From RUG11237 sp045126515 (GTDB lineage: Bacteria; Bacillota; Clostridia; Lachnospirales; Lachnospiraceae): 14,106 nt of DNA. The first letter of the stretch is position 1. Every line of letters begins with the position of its first letter. The DNA lies in contig JBGVOM010000094.1 of the NCBI GenBank assembly GCA_045126515.1, positions 1 through 14,106 on the forward strand, in the 5' to 3' direction. The notes beneath the pieces were generated by a model, which saw only the letters and a list, made by a program, of their open reading frames with translations, was not told where the DNA came from and ran no database searches. The position numbers and the translations under genes are program-made. Below, piece after piece: positions 6,733-13,490 of this stretch.

Positions 6733-7479
6733 ATGGTAAATATAATAAAAAGTGATTTTTATACACAGTTAAAACAATTTAAGGTGTATGCATATACAAT
6801 GATTTTTGCACTAATATATATTCTTTCTGCAACTTTGGGAAACGTATGGGAATATACTGGAAATATGACAGTTACCCAGTTAATGAATCTTGTGTTGAAA
6901 CAGCAATTTATGATATTTTTTATGATTAGTATTGGTGTAACAAGCTATTATATAGGAAAAATGTTTTCTAACAAATTTATTAACTTACAAGTGATTAATT
7001 GCAAAGAAAGGCAGAGGGTTTTATTTGCTAAGTATATAGTACAAAGTACGATAAATGTGATTATTATCAGTTTGATCTTGGCAGGTGCTTTGGTAGCGCT
7101 AAATTTTGTATATAACGTAAATTATATGAACATTAGTGGAATGATTTTACGATGGGGATTATTAGTAGTTTTGATTATTAGATTTACTATTATGATAGTT
7201 TCCGCTGTGTTTATCATGAAAAATGGTGTGGTAGCGGCATTAATAGGCTGGATAATTTTTGTGGTACAAAGCATACCTTTTTTAATAGGCGCAGAATATA
7301 ATAGCAATTTCTTATTAAAAGCTTCTAAATTATTTGTAACCGGTCAGGTATATGAAATTTGTTCGAAAGATATCATTACTGGAACGGAGATGATATGGAT
7401 ATTATTTACTAGTGTAGTGGAGAGTGCTGTTTGGATTATTTTAACACACAGGAATTTTAAGAAGGCAGAACTAATGTGA
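6733..7479 (+). CDS. ABC-2 type permease subunit
   Basis: The 248-residue integral membrane protein has about six hydrophobic segments (roughly 13-33, 57-77, 96-124, 131-157, 160-182 and 217-238). This arrangement matches BcrB/LanE-like ABC-2 permeases that pair with BcrA-like ATPases. AGGGGA precedes the ATG by a few bases and overlaps the end of the ATPase gene, so the two are translationally linked. No catalytic motifs are expected. The sequence is AT-rich and diverged like the rest of the island. It probably exports a peptide or protects against one. The family call rests on topology and context rather than on a motif. Confidence 0.82.
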   Translation: MVNIIKSDFYTQLKQFKVYAYTMIFALIYILSATLGNVWEYTGNMTVTQLMNLVLKQQFMIFFMISIGVTSYYIGKMFSNKFINLQVINCKERQRVLFAKYIVQSTINVIIISLILAGALVALNFVYNVNYMNISGMILRWGLLVVLIIRFTIMIVSAVFIMKNGVVAALIGWIIFVVQSIPFLIGAEYNSNFLLKASKLFVTGQVYEICSKDIITGTEMIWILFTSVVESAVWIILTHRNFKKAELM

Positions 7480-7553
7480 AGTTTTAGAATGTACTTACAT
7501 ATTTACTGGAAAAGATAAATCTGTTAGAGTAAACATAAGGAGGGAGAACAACA

Positions 7554-7694
7554 ATGATTAAAAAAGATGTTAAAAAGAAAATTTATTCCGCTGTGGCAGT
7601 TGCCATAGCATTAATTTTTGTAATGGCTATTTACGACAGCTGGAATAGCATGTGGTATGAGTTTGGTGAAAATGTATATCACATACTTCATTAG
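7554..7694 (+). CDS. 46-residue membrane/secreted peptide (unrecognised)
   Basis: A 46-codon ORF with a very strong ribosome binding site (AAGGAGGGAG, 7537-7546) eight bases before its ATG. The start is highly basic (six Lys in the first nine residues). A hydrophobic helix follows (about 10-26, IYSAVAVAIALIFVMAIY), then a 20-residue aromatic tail with W30, W34, Y35, F37 and Y42, ending HILH. V23-M-A25 is a plausible signal peptidase I site, which would release a 21-residue linear peptide. Uncleaved, it would be a single-span small membrane protein. It has no cysteine and no double-glycine leader. It lies 74 bases after the permease in the same direction, so it may be cargo, signal or a small transporter subunit. 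I do not recognise a family. Confidence 0.72.
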   Translation: MIKKDVKKKIYSAVAVAIALIFVMAIYDSWNSMWYEFGENVYHILH

Positions 7695-7745
7695 CAATAA
7701 TAAAGCGAGGATTATGACAACGCCACTTGTCGATTCCAAAGAACA

Positions 7746-7827
7746 GCCCATAGGCGAAACAACTTCTCCCCCAGAAGGCATTTCCGTAATGTTGTCTTTT
7801 GGGGGAGAAGTTGTTTCGCCTATGGGC
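7746..7827. repeat. HP-C: long near-perfect hairpin with HP-B termini
   Basis: The arms 7746-7773 and 7800-7827 are perfectly complementary over 28 bp. They extend inward to about 35 bp (7746-7780 with 7793-7827) through pairs that include two G-T positions, leaving a 12-base loop. The ends ACAGCCCAT and ATGGGCGTCC are the same as in HP-B, yet the arm sequences beyond them are unrelated to HP-B. It lies between the 3' ends of two convergent genes, so it may also stop transcription both ways. The gene-free flanks 7695-7745 and 7828-7861 show only a short AATAAG / CTTATT hairpin (7840-7856). Confidence 0.8.
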
Positions 7828-7861
7828 GTCCTATAAACCAATAAGCCAGCCTTATTAAAAT

Positions 7862-8455
7862 CTAAGCCTCTATATTGTCAACAACCCCATTTGCTTCGTT
7901 TTTCCATGTCTGGAATTTTTCAATTACCGCATCATAGGTTTTCTGGCTAATCTCAGGAAGTTCCTTTCCCCAGGATTTGGTTGCTTCCGAAAAACCTTTT
8001 TCAAAGGCTTCCTGCATTTTGTCGATTAAGTCCGGATATCCACCCGTTAAGGCTTTTGCAAAATCAATAATACGGTCAGAGGTCTGTTCTACGCCCCAGT
8101 AGCCGTCCTCAGAAATGTCCTCCTGTGCCTGTGCTTTTGTTGCAGCATCCACTGTAAAATTGCCACTGGCAAGAAACTTCCACATGTCATCGGCAGTGGC
8201 GATTGTCTGTCCCTGTTTTGTCATCATTTTTTCTACCAGACTTCTTAATTGGGACGTGCGTGCTTCTGCATCTGCTTTCAATTTATTAACAAGTTCGGTG
8301 TCCTGTGTGTATGTTGTTTTTGAAGTATTTTTGCTGCTGCCTTCGTATACAGCGGCAGCTTCGTTTTTGGATGTAGCACCAGTTTTGACTGTATCTGTAG
8401 TTGTGTTTTGAGCTGTTTGGGTATAAGTTACGTCGCTAATTCCATTTACTTTCAT
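7862..8455 (-). CDS. Conserved hypothetical protein
   Basis: The 197-residue product has no signal peptide or membrane segment. The first ~55 residues are low-complexity, rich in Thr, Ser, Asn and Lys, and look disordered. The rest is mostly helical and acidic, with distinctive blocks DMWKFLASGNFTVD, EDISEDGYWGVEQTSDRI and FAKALTGGYPD. It resembles hypothetical proteins I associate with Lachnospiraceae, but I cannot name a domain. AAGGAGG lies eight bases before the ATG, a strong start. It is divergent from ispE and convergent with the 46-residue peptide gene. A minus-strand TATAAT (8542-8537) could be its -10, but no good -35 accompanies it. No function is proposed. Confidence 0.8.
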   Translation of the reverse strand: MKVNGISDVTYTQTAQNTTTDTVKTGATSKNEAAAVYEGSSKNTSKTTYTQDTELVNKLKADAEARTSQLRSLVEKMMTKQGQTIATADDMWKFLASGNFTVDAATKAQAQEDISEDGYWGVEQTSDRIIDFAKALTGGYPDLIDKMQEAFEKGFSEATKSWGKELPEISQKTYDAVIEKFQTWKNEANGVVDNIEA

Positions 8456-8559
8456 ACTGAATCCTCCTTGATTTATGACAATGATTTGGTACTTTAGTTC
8501 CTCTTAATTAATTTATCGTATCTTTTTCTGGAAAATATTATATGTGTCTGGAAATACCA

Positions 8560-8587
8560 TTGATTTTTTTAAAAAATGAATTATAAT
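8560..8587 (+). promoter_or_regulatory. sigma-A promoter of ispE-gntR
   Basis: TTGATT (8560-8565) and TATAAT (8582-8587) are 16 bases apart. Transcription would start near 8594, inside the palindrome 8590-8608. Confidence 0.75.
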
Positions 8588-8589
8588 AG

Positions 8590-8608
8590 ATTGTATACAG
8601 AATACAAT
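8590..8608 (+). promoter_or_regulatory. Operator-like palindrome at the ispE transcription start
   Basis: ATTGTAT (8590-8596) and ATACAAT (8602-8608) form an inverted repeat with a five-base spacer. The left half also contains TTGTATACAG, one base from the palindrome TTGTATACAA, similar to sites of FCD-type GntR regulators. It covers the expected start of transcription, so a bound repressor would block the ispE-gntR operon. The gene for such a regulator is the second gene of the operon. Confidence 0.5.
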
Positions 8609-8628
8609 TTGCCCATAGGAGGTTTAGG

Positions 8629-9498
8629 ATGGACGAAATTAATTTAAAAGCACTGGCAAAGATTAATCTTTCTTTGGATGTGGTGCGAAGGAGAGAAGAC
8701 GGTTATCATGAAGTGCGTATGATTATGCAGACTATTAACCTTTATGATAAGTTAGAAATAAAAAAAAGTGATGAGCCAGGCATACAGATTACCACCAACA
8801 GCAGTTTTCTGCCTACCAATGAGAATAATCTTGTATACAAAGCGGCAGACCTGTTAAAGAAGGAATTTGATATTCAGGAAGGAATTTCTATTTACCTGCA
8901 CAAATTTATTCCGGTGGCTGCCGGTATGGCGGGGGGAAGTTCGGATGCAGCAGCCGTTTTATATGGTGTCAATAAATTATTTGATTTGAAGCTTTCCAAA
9001 AAAGAGTTACAGGAGCGCGGTGTGAAGATTGGGGCAGACGTTCCATACTGCATTATGCGGGGGACAGCTTTGGCGGAAGGTATCGGCGAAAAGCTTACGA
9101 AACTGCCTCCGGCACCAAATTGTTACGTGGTCATTGCAAAACCGGGAATCAGTGTTTCCACAAAATTTGTCTATGAAAATCTCCATGCAAATGAGTTGAA
9201 ATACCACCCGGATGTGGACGGTATGATTGAAGAGATGAAAGCCGGAAATCTTCAGGGCATGGCAGCTAAGATGGGAAATGTGTTAGAAACAGTTACCATA
9301 AAAGAATATCCGGTCATTGAAGAGATTAAAAATAGTATGAAAGAAAATGGTGCCATCAATGCCATGATGAGCGGCAGCGGTCCGACGGTGTTTGGCTTGT
9401 TTGAAACAGAGCAGGCGGCACAGCAGGCATATGGTGTTTTAGAAAAAAATCCGGAAGTGAAGAAGCTATACATTACAACCATGTTTCACAATAAATAA
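8629..9498 (+). CDS. ispE: 4-diphosphocytidyl-2-C-methyl-D-erythritol kinase
   Basis: This GHMP-family kinase phosphorylates CDP-methylerythritol at the 2-hydroxyl in the non-mevalonate (MEP) route to isoprenoids. The 289-residue product has the N-terminal AKINLSL (K11, N13). Its glycine-rich ATP loop is PVAAGMAGGSSDAAA (from P95), the catalytic Asp is D137 in GADVPYC, and the C-terminal GHMP block is MMSGSGPTVFG. Length and motif order are normal. TAGGAGG precedes the ATG by about eight bases. It is the first gene of an operon with the GntR regulator 17 bases downstream. An FCD regulator in an isoprenoid operon is a recurring arrangement in clostridia as far as I recall, but the ligand is not known to me. 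Confidence 0.96.
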   Translation: MDEINLKALAKINLSLDVVRRREDGYHEVRMIMQTINLYDKLEIKKSDEPGIQITTNSSFLPTNENNLVYKAADLLKKEFDIQEGISIYLHKFIPVAAGMAGGSSDAAAVLYGVNKLFDLKLSKKELQERGVKIGADVPYCIMRGTALAEGIGEKLTKLPPAPNCYVVIAKPGISVSTKFVYENLHANELKYHPDVDGMIEEMKAGNLQGMAAKMGNVLETVTIKEYPVIEEIKNSMKENGAINAMMSGSGPTVFGLFETEQAAQQAYGVLEKNPEVKKLYITTMFHNK

Positions 9499-9515
9499 AA
9501 AGAAAGGAGTCCATA

Positions 9516-10190
9516 ATGCAGGATACATTAAATGTAAATATGAACGAATACCTTCCACTGAGGGATGTGGTATTTAATACATTACGGCAGGCAATTTTAA
9601 AAGGGGAATTAAAGCCGGGGGAACGCCTTATGGAAATTCAGCTTGCCCAGAGACTGGGAGTAAGCCGTACTCCTATCAGAGAAGCAATCCGTAAACTGGA
9701 GTTGGAAGGTCTGGTGTTGATGATTCCAAGAAAAGGTGCGGAGGTAGCAAAAATCACAGAGAAAAGCATGCAGGATGTACTGGAAGTAAGACGTGCTTTA
9801 GAAGGATTGGCAATCCAGCTTGCTTGCGGAAGAATCACGAAAGAAGAAATTGCAGTATTGGAAAGCAACGGAAAGAAATTTGTGGAAACAACAAAAAGTG
9901 GTGACTGGGTTACGATGGCGGAGGCAGATGAAGCTTTCCATGCAGTGATTTATAGTGCTACAAAAAATGACCGATTAATTTCCATTTTAAATAATTTGCG
10001 GGAGCAGATGTACCGCTATCGTTTAGAATACATCAAGGATGCAAAGATTCATCCGGTGATTTTAAAAGAGCATGAAGAAATTATAAGAACAGTAAAGAAA
10101 CGTGATGAGGACGAAGCATTTCAGGCGATTTGTGTTCACATTGATAATCAGGAAGAAGCCATCCGAAACTATATCAAAAATTTAAAATAA
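9516..10190 (+). CDS. GntR-family regulator, FadR/FCD subfamily
   Basis: The 224-residue product has an N-terminal winged helix (about 14-80). Its signature is LKPGERLMEIQLAQRLGVSRTPIREAIRKL, read here as two parts joined at residue 48. A helical FCD ligand domain spans about 85-220. FCD domains usually bind a metal through Asp and His residues. Candidates here lie in EADEAFH, KEHEEI and CVHIDN. It binds DNA as a dimer at short palindromes, and the one at 8590-8608 is the obvious candidate, giving autoregulation with ispE. GAAAGGAG lies about seven bases before the ATG. The effector cannot be told from sequence, though carboxylic acids are common for the subfamily. Confidence 0.92.
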   Translation: MQDTLNVNMNEYLPLRDVVFNTLRQAILKGELKPGERLMEIQLAQRLGVSRTPIREAIRKLELEGLVLMIPRKGAEVAKITEKSMQDVLEVRRALEGLAIQLACGRITKEEIAVLESNGKKFVETTKSGDWVTMAEADEAFHAVIYSATKNDRLISILNNLREQMYRYRLEYIKDAKIHPVILKEHEEIIRTVKKRDEDEAFQAICVHIDNQEEAIRNYIKNLK

Positions 10191-10203
10191 TGTTGAAGTA
10201 ATT

Positions 10204-10232
10204 GTATAAAAATGGTAAAAAGCGGATAACCT
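10204..10232 (+). promoter_or_regulatory. sigma-F-like promoter of spoIIR
   Basis: GTATA (10204-10208), a 15-base spacer, then GGATAACCT (10224-10232). The Bacillus sigma-F pattern is roughly GYWTA-N15-GGNNANANT, and only one fixed -10 position differs. Transcription would begin near 10238-10240. spoIIR is a known sigma-F target in Bacillus subtilis. Confidence 0.62.
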
Positions 10233-10258
10233 CTTAATAGAACTTATTAGGAGGTTAT
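10226..10258 (+). promoter_or_regulatory. Hairpin that sequesters the spoIIR ribosome binding site
   Basis: A 14-bp stem (10226-10239 with 10245-10258, one G-U pair, loop GAACT) contains the AGGAGG of spoIIR (10249-10254) in its right arm. The T-rich sequence after it is short, so it could also be a weak terminator for the gntR transcript. The left arm overlaps the -10 of the sigma-F-like promoter and would be absent from a transcript starting near 10239. Confidence 0.75.
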
Positions 10259-10261
10259 TTT

Positions 10262-10936
10262 ATGTTTCAGGAAATTTATAAAAATAATGAATATCATAAA
10301 AATCAGAAAAAAGGAAAAAAATACGGGATGTTTGGAAGTACCCTCATACTGGGAATTTTATTGTACATAGCAGCGGTCAGATGGGGAAGCCAGACACAAG
10401 CAGCGGATTATCAAAAACATATGGCACAGGAAATTTTGCGTTTTCATGTGATTGCAAACAGTGACAGTGAAGAAGATCAGGCACTAAAAATGAAAGTAAA
10501 AGAAGGTGTTGTGGATTACGTAAGCAACCTGACACAGATGGGGGAAGATTTGGAAAGCACAAAATATATCATCAACCTTTATTTAGAGGAAATAGAGCAG
10601 GAAGCACAGAGAATTATCCGTCAGGAGGGCTACACTTATGAAACAAAAGTTATGCTGACAGAAAGCTATTTTCCTATTAAAACTTATGGGGAAGCTGTAT
10701 TTCCGGCAGGGGTGTATCAGGCATTGAAAATTGAAATCGGAGAGGCTGAGGGGAAAAACTGGTGGTGTGTATTATATCCCAACTTGTGTTTTGTAGATTC
10801 TGCATATGGTGTGCTGGAAGAAAATCAGAAAAAAATGTTAAAAGAGGTTTTGACACAGGAGGAATATGACAGTATTTTTAATGTAGACAGCAAGGATATT
10901 AAAGTGAGTTTTAAGTTGTTTTCTGGTTGGGAATAG
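10262..10936 (+). CDS. spoIIR: Stage II sporulation protein R
   Basis: SpoIIR is made in the forespore under sigma-F and acts across the septum to trigger SpoIIGA processing of pro-sigma-E. The 224-residue product has a basic N-terminus and a membrane/signal segment (about 23-39). It carries the family hallmark LRFHVIANSDSEEDQALK (from L59) and the later block WWCVLYPNLCF, ending in a KLFSGW motif. Length is normal. The ATG has AGGAGG seven bases upstream, but this lies inside the hairpin at 10226-10258. Its position downstream of ispE-gntR, with a sigma-F-like promoter of its own, suggests deliberate insulation from vegetative transcription. Its target, the sigma-E regulon, probably includes the sipL unit in this window. 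Confidence 0.95.
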   Translation: MFQEIYKNNEYHKNQKKGKKYGMFGSTLILGILLYIAAVRWGSQTQAADYQKHMAQEILRFHVIANSDSEEDQALKMKVKEGVVDYVSNLTQMGEDLESTKYIINLYLEEIEQEAQRIIRQEGYTYETKVMLTESYFPIKTYGEAVFPAGVYQALKIEIGEAEGKNWWCVLYPNLCFVDSAYGVLEENQKKMLKEVLTQEEYDSIFNVDSKDIKVSFKLFSGWE

Positions 10937-10976
10937 TTTATACTTATTACATATATAAAGGTAAGGAGAGGGTTTT

Positions 10977-11936
10977 ATGGTAACGAAAGAGGAATTTACC
11001 TACGATTCCAGAGATAACAAAACCAAGATACATGCAATTCGCTGGATACCACAAAAAGGGGAAATTAAAGGGGTAGTGCAGATTGTACATGGAATGGTGG
11101 AACATATTGACCGTTATGATGATTTTGCAAATTACTTGGCAGAAAAGGGACTTGTAGTAGTGGGAAATGACCATCTGGGTCATGGTAGTTCTGTGGGAGA
11201 GGATAGTGACCGTGGATATTTTTGTAAAAACGACGGGGAAACGATTCTGGTGCGAGATGTGCATCGATTAAAAAAACTGACGCAGGCGGCTTTTCCGGGG
11301 AAACCATATTTCATTTTAGGACATAGCATGGGTTCTTTTATTACAAGAAAATACATAATGGAATACGGAAAAGGCATCGATGGAGCCATTATTATGGGAA
11401 CCGGCTCCAAACCGGTACCTCTATTGGAATGGGGTGTGTGGTTAACAAAAATGCTTTCCATAATACATGGGGATAAGTACAGAAGCAAACTGATTAACAA
11501 TCATGCTTTTGGCTCTTTCAACCGTCAGTTTAGTCCTGTCAGAACAGACCACGACTGGCTTACAAAAGATGCAAAGCAGGTGGATGCTTATGAAAACGAT
11601 GAGAGAAATCATTTTATTTTCACGGTGAATGGATATAGAACCTTATTCAAAATTTTTATTTATATTCAGAAAGAAGAAAATTTCGCAGATGTGAGAAAAG
11701 ATTTACCTGTAATTTTCGTATCAGGTGCAAAGGATCCGGTGGGAGATTATGGCGAAGGTGTGAAAATGGCATATGAATTACTGAAAAAGGTTGGTTATTC
11801 TCAAGTAGAAATGAAGCTGTATGAAGATGACCGTCATGAGATTCTCAATGAAACCGACAAAGATGTGGTATATAAAGATTTGGCAAACTGGATTATGCAA
11901 CAGATTTCTAATGCAAATAGTAGTAATAATTTATAA
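10977..11936 (+). CDS. Alpha/beta hydrolase, monoacylglycerol-lipase/S33-like
   Basis: The 319-residue cytoplasmic hydrolase belongs to the Hydrolase_4 (serine aminopeptidase S33 / lysophospholipase) group. It shows the oxyanion region VHGMVEHIDRY (37-47), NDHLGHGSS, the nucleophile elbow GHSMGS (S117), a likely acid D253 in SGAKDPVG and H287 in DRHEILNE. All three catalytic residues are present and the length is normal. AAGGAGAGGG lies just upstream of the ATG. It begins 40 bases after spoIIR with no clear terminator between them, so it may be partly cotranscribed. The substrate is probably a lipid ester, but esterase specificity cannot be read from the sequence. Confidence 0.9.
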   Translation: MVTKEEFTYDSRDNKTKIHAIRWIPQKGEIKGVVQIVHGMVEHIDRYDDFANYLAEKGLVVVGNDHLGHGSSVGEDSDRGYFCKNDGETILVRDVHRLKKLTQAAFPGKPYFILGHSMGSFITRKYIMEYGKGIDGAIIMGTGSKPVPLLEWGVWLTKMLSIIHGDKYRSKLINNHAFGSFNRQFSPVRTDHDWLTKDAKQVDAYENDERNHFIFTVNGYRTLFKIFIYIQKEENFADVRKDLPVIFVSGAKDPVGDYGEGVKMAYELLKKVGYSQVEMKLYEDDRHEILNETDKDVVYKDLANWIMQQISNANSSNNL

Positions 11937-11951
11937 AAGCTAAGGGATACT

Positions 11952-11993
11952 ATGTATAAGAAATTAATACAGGAAGGACAAAAAAGAAAATGA
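11952..11993 (+). CDS. Possible 13-codon leader ORF overlapping ldhA start
   Basis: A 13-codon ORF (starts MYKKLIQEG) whose TGA overlaps the ATG of the dehydrogenase gene as ATGA. AAGGGA lies only four bases before its ATG, which is close for efficient initiation. It also covers the dehydrogenase ribosome binding site (AGGAAGG, 11971-11977). It could couple translation, or be a chance ORF. Confidence 0.25.
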   Translation: MYKKLIQEGQKRK

Positions 11994-12967
11994 AAATTGT
12001 ATTTTTTGGAACAAAGGCATATGACAAAGTTTGGTTTGAACCATTATCTAGAGAATACGACATGGAAATAGAATTTGTGGAAAGTAAATGTACAGAAAAA
12101 TCCCTTGTTCTGGCAAAAGGTGCTGACGCTATTTGTGTGTTCGTAAATGATAAGATTACATCTTCCATGGTAGACAAGCTGTGCGAAATGGGGGTAAAGG
12201 GAATCCTTTTGCGGTGCGCCGGGTTTAATAACGTGGATGTAAAGGCGGCAAAGGATAAAATGGTTATCTTAAGAGTACCTTCTTATTCACCGGAGGCTGT
12301 GGCAGAATATGCACTGGCCATGCTCTTGACAGTAAACAGGAAGACCCACCGGGCGTATACAAGAACAAGAGATTTCAATATGAGTATTCAAGGTTTGATG
12401 GGCACCAATATTCACGGAAAATGTGTAGGTGTGGTGGGTACCGGTAAGATTGGTCAGGCTATGATTAAACTGTTAAAGGGCTTTTCCGTAGAGATACTTG
12501 CTTATGACCCATACCCTAATTCAAACCTGGATGTAACTTATGTATCATTAGAAGAATTAATGAAGAAATCAGATATTATCACATTGCACTGTCCACTGAC
12601 AGAAGATACCAAGTATTTAATTAATAAAGAAACAATTTCTTTGATGAAAGATAATATATATCTGATTAATACTTCCAGAGGTGCATTGATTGAATCCAAT
12701 GCATTGATTGAAGGATTGTTAAATAAAAAATTTGCAGGCGTTGGACTGGATGTCTATGAAGAAGAAGCAGGGGTTTTCTTTGAAGACCGTTCTGACGATA
12801 TTATTACAGATGAAAATCTGGCAAGATTGACTACATTTCCAAATGTTCTGATTACATCCCATATGGGATTTTTTACATCAGAAGCCATGGAGGCAATTGC
12901 AAGATGTACTATGGAAAATGCAGCAGAATTGGAAAAGGGCGGTCCATATACTAATGAAGTAAAATAG
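11990..12967 (+). CDS. ldhA: D-lactate dehydrogenase (LdhA-type 2-hydroxyacid dehydrogenase)
   Basis: This NADH-dependent enzyme reduces pyruvate to D-lactate, a fermentative sink for reducing power. The 325-residue product follows E. coli LdhA closely: RCAGFNNVD, RVPSYSPEAVAEYA, the dinucleotide loop GTGKIG (150-155), NTSRGALIE with catalytic R230, DVYEEE with E259 and SHMGF with H291. These three sit a constant five residues before the E. coli R235, E264 and H296, which supports the subfamily call. AGGAAGG precedes the ATG by 12 bases, slightly far. It follows the hydrolase by 53 bases and precedes the GNAT gene by 13, so it is probably mid-operon. A related 2-hydroxyacid substrate cannot be excluded. 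Confidence 0.9.
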   Translation: MKIVFFGTKAYDKVWFEPLSREYDMEIEFVESKCTEKSLVLAKGADAICVFVNDKITSSMVDKLCEMGVKGILLRCAGFNNVDVKAAKDKMVILRVPSYSPEAVAEYALAMLLTVNRKTHRAYTRTRDFNMSIQGLMGTNIHGKCVGVVGTGKIGQAMIKLLKGFSVEILAYDPYPNSNLDVTYVSLEELMKKSDIITLHCPLTEDTKYLINKETISLMKDNIYLINTSRGALIESNALIEGLLNKKFAGVGLDVYEEEAGVFFEDRSDDIITDENLARLTTFPNVLITSHMGFFTSEAMEAIARCTMENAAELEKGGPYTNEVK

Positions 12968-12980
12968 GAGTTTATGTAAA

Positions 12981-13448
12981 ATGGCGGAGATACGGCAGAT
13001 ACAGAGAGCAGAGTTTGAACGTGCCATGGAAATTGCATGGAAGACATTTTTAGAATTTGAAGGAGATGTTTATACGAAAGAGGGAGTGAAAAGCTTCTAC
13101 GAATTTATCAACGATCCTTTATTAGAAAAAATGTTTTTGTTAGGTGAGTATCTGATTTTTGGCGCTTTTATAGAAGGAAAAATGGTGGGAATTGCAGGGA
13201 TTCGGAATAAGAGCCATCTTTCGTTGCTGTTTGTAGAGAAAGAATATCATAAAATGGGAGTGGGAAGTGCATTGGTTTTCAGTGCCTTCCGCTATTCCAG
13301 AGAGCAGTATAAGGAATATCGGTTTAGTGTGAATGCATCTCCGTATGCGGTGGAATTTTATCATAAGTTAGGATTTCAGGATACGGCAGGTGAGATAACG
13401 AAAGATGGCGTTATTTATACACCAATGTGTTATGTCATAACACCATAG
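12981..13448 (+). CDS. GNAT-family N-acetyltransferase
   Basis: The 155-residue product has the GNAT fold signature: VGIAGIRNKSHLSLLFVEKEY on beta-3/beta-4, then the acetyl-CoA loop HKMGVGSALV (Q/RxxGxG type) and a late block FYHKLGF (motif B). The length is typical for a single-domain enzyme. TAGGAG overlaps the dehydrogenase stop codon and serves as ribosome binding site, so the gene is translationally tied to ldhA. The acceptor is unknown. Family members modify amines on proteins, peptides, polyamines or antibiotics. Its position beside a D-lactate dehydrogenase gives no specific hint. Confidence 0.85.
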   Translation: MAEIRQIQRAEFERAMEIAWKTFLEFEGDVYTKEGVKSFYEFINDPLLEKMFLLGEYLIFGAFIEGKMVGIAGIRNKSHLSLLFVEKEYHKMGVGSALVFSAFRYSREQYKEYRFSVNASPYAVEFYHKLGFQDTAGEITKDGVIYTPMCYVITP

Positions 13449-13490
13449 GACAGATGATAAGTAGAAGAAAAAAAGTTAGGGGAGAGGAAT

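Noticed and set aside
7480..7553. LytTR direct repeat or promoter upstream of the 46-codon gene
   Set aside because: The best half-site-like sequence (TCTGTTAGA) fits seven of nine positions and has no partner 20-21 bases away. The gene is assumed to read through from the permease.
8537..8542. Confident promoter for the minus-strand hypothetical gene
   Set aside because: A TATAAT is present on the minus strand, but no acceptable -35 or TG extension accompanies it. A flagellar-sigma reading further downstream also failed at the -35.
10929..10960. Sporulation or vegetative promoter before the alpha/beta hydrolase
   Set aside because: GAATAGT and CATATATA resemble sigma-E boxes, but the spacing is only 12. 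A sigma-A reading has no -35. The evidence is too weak.
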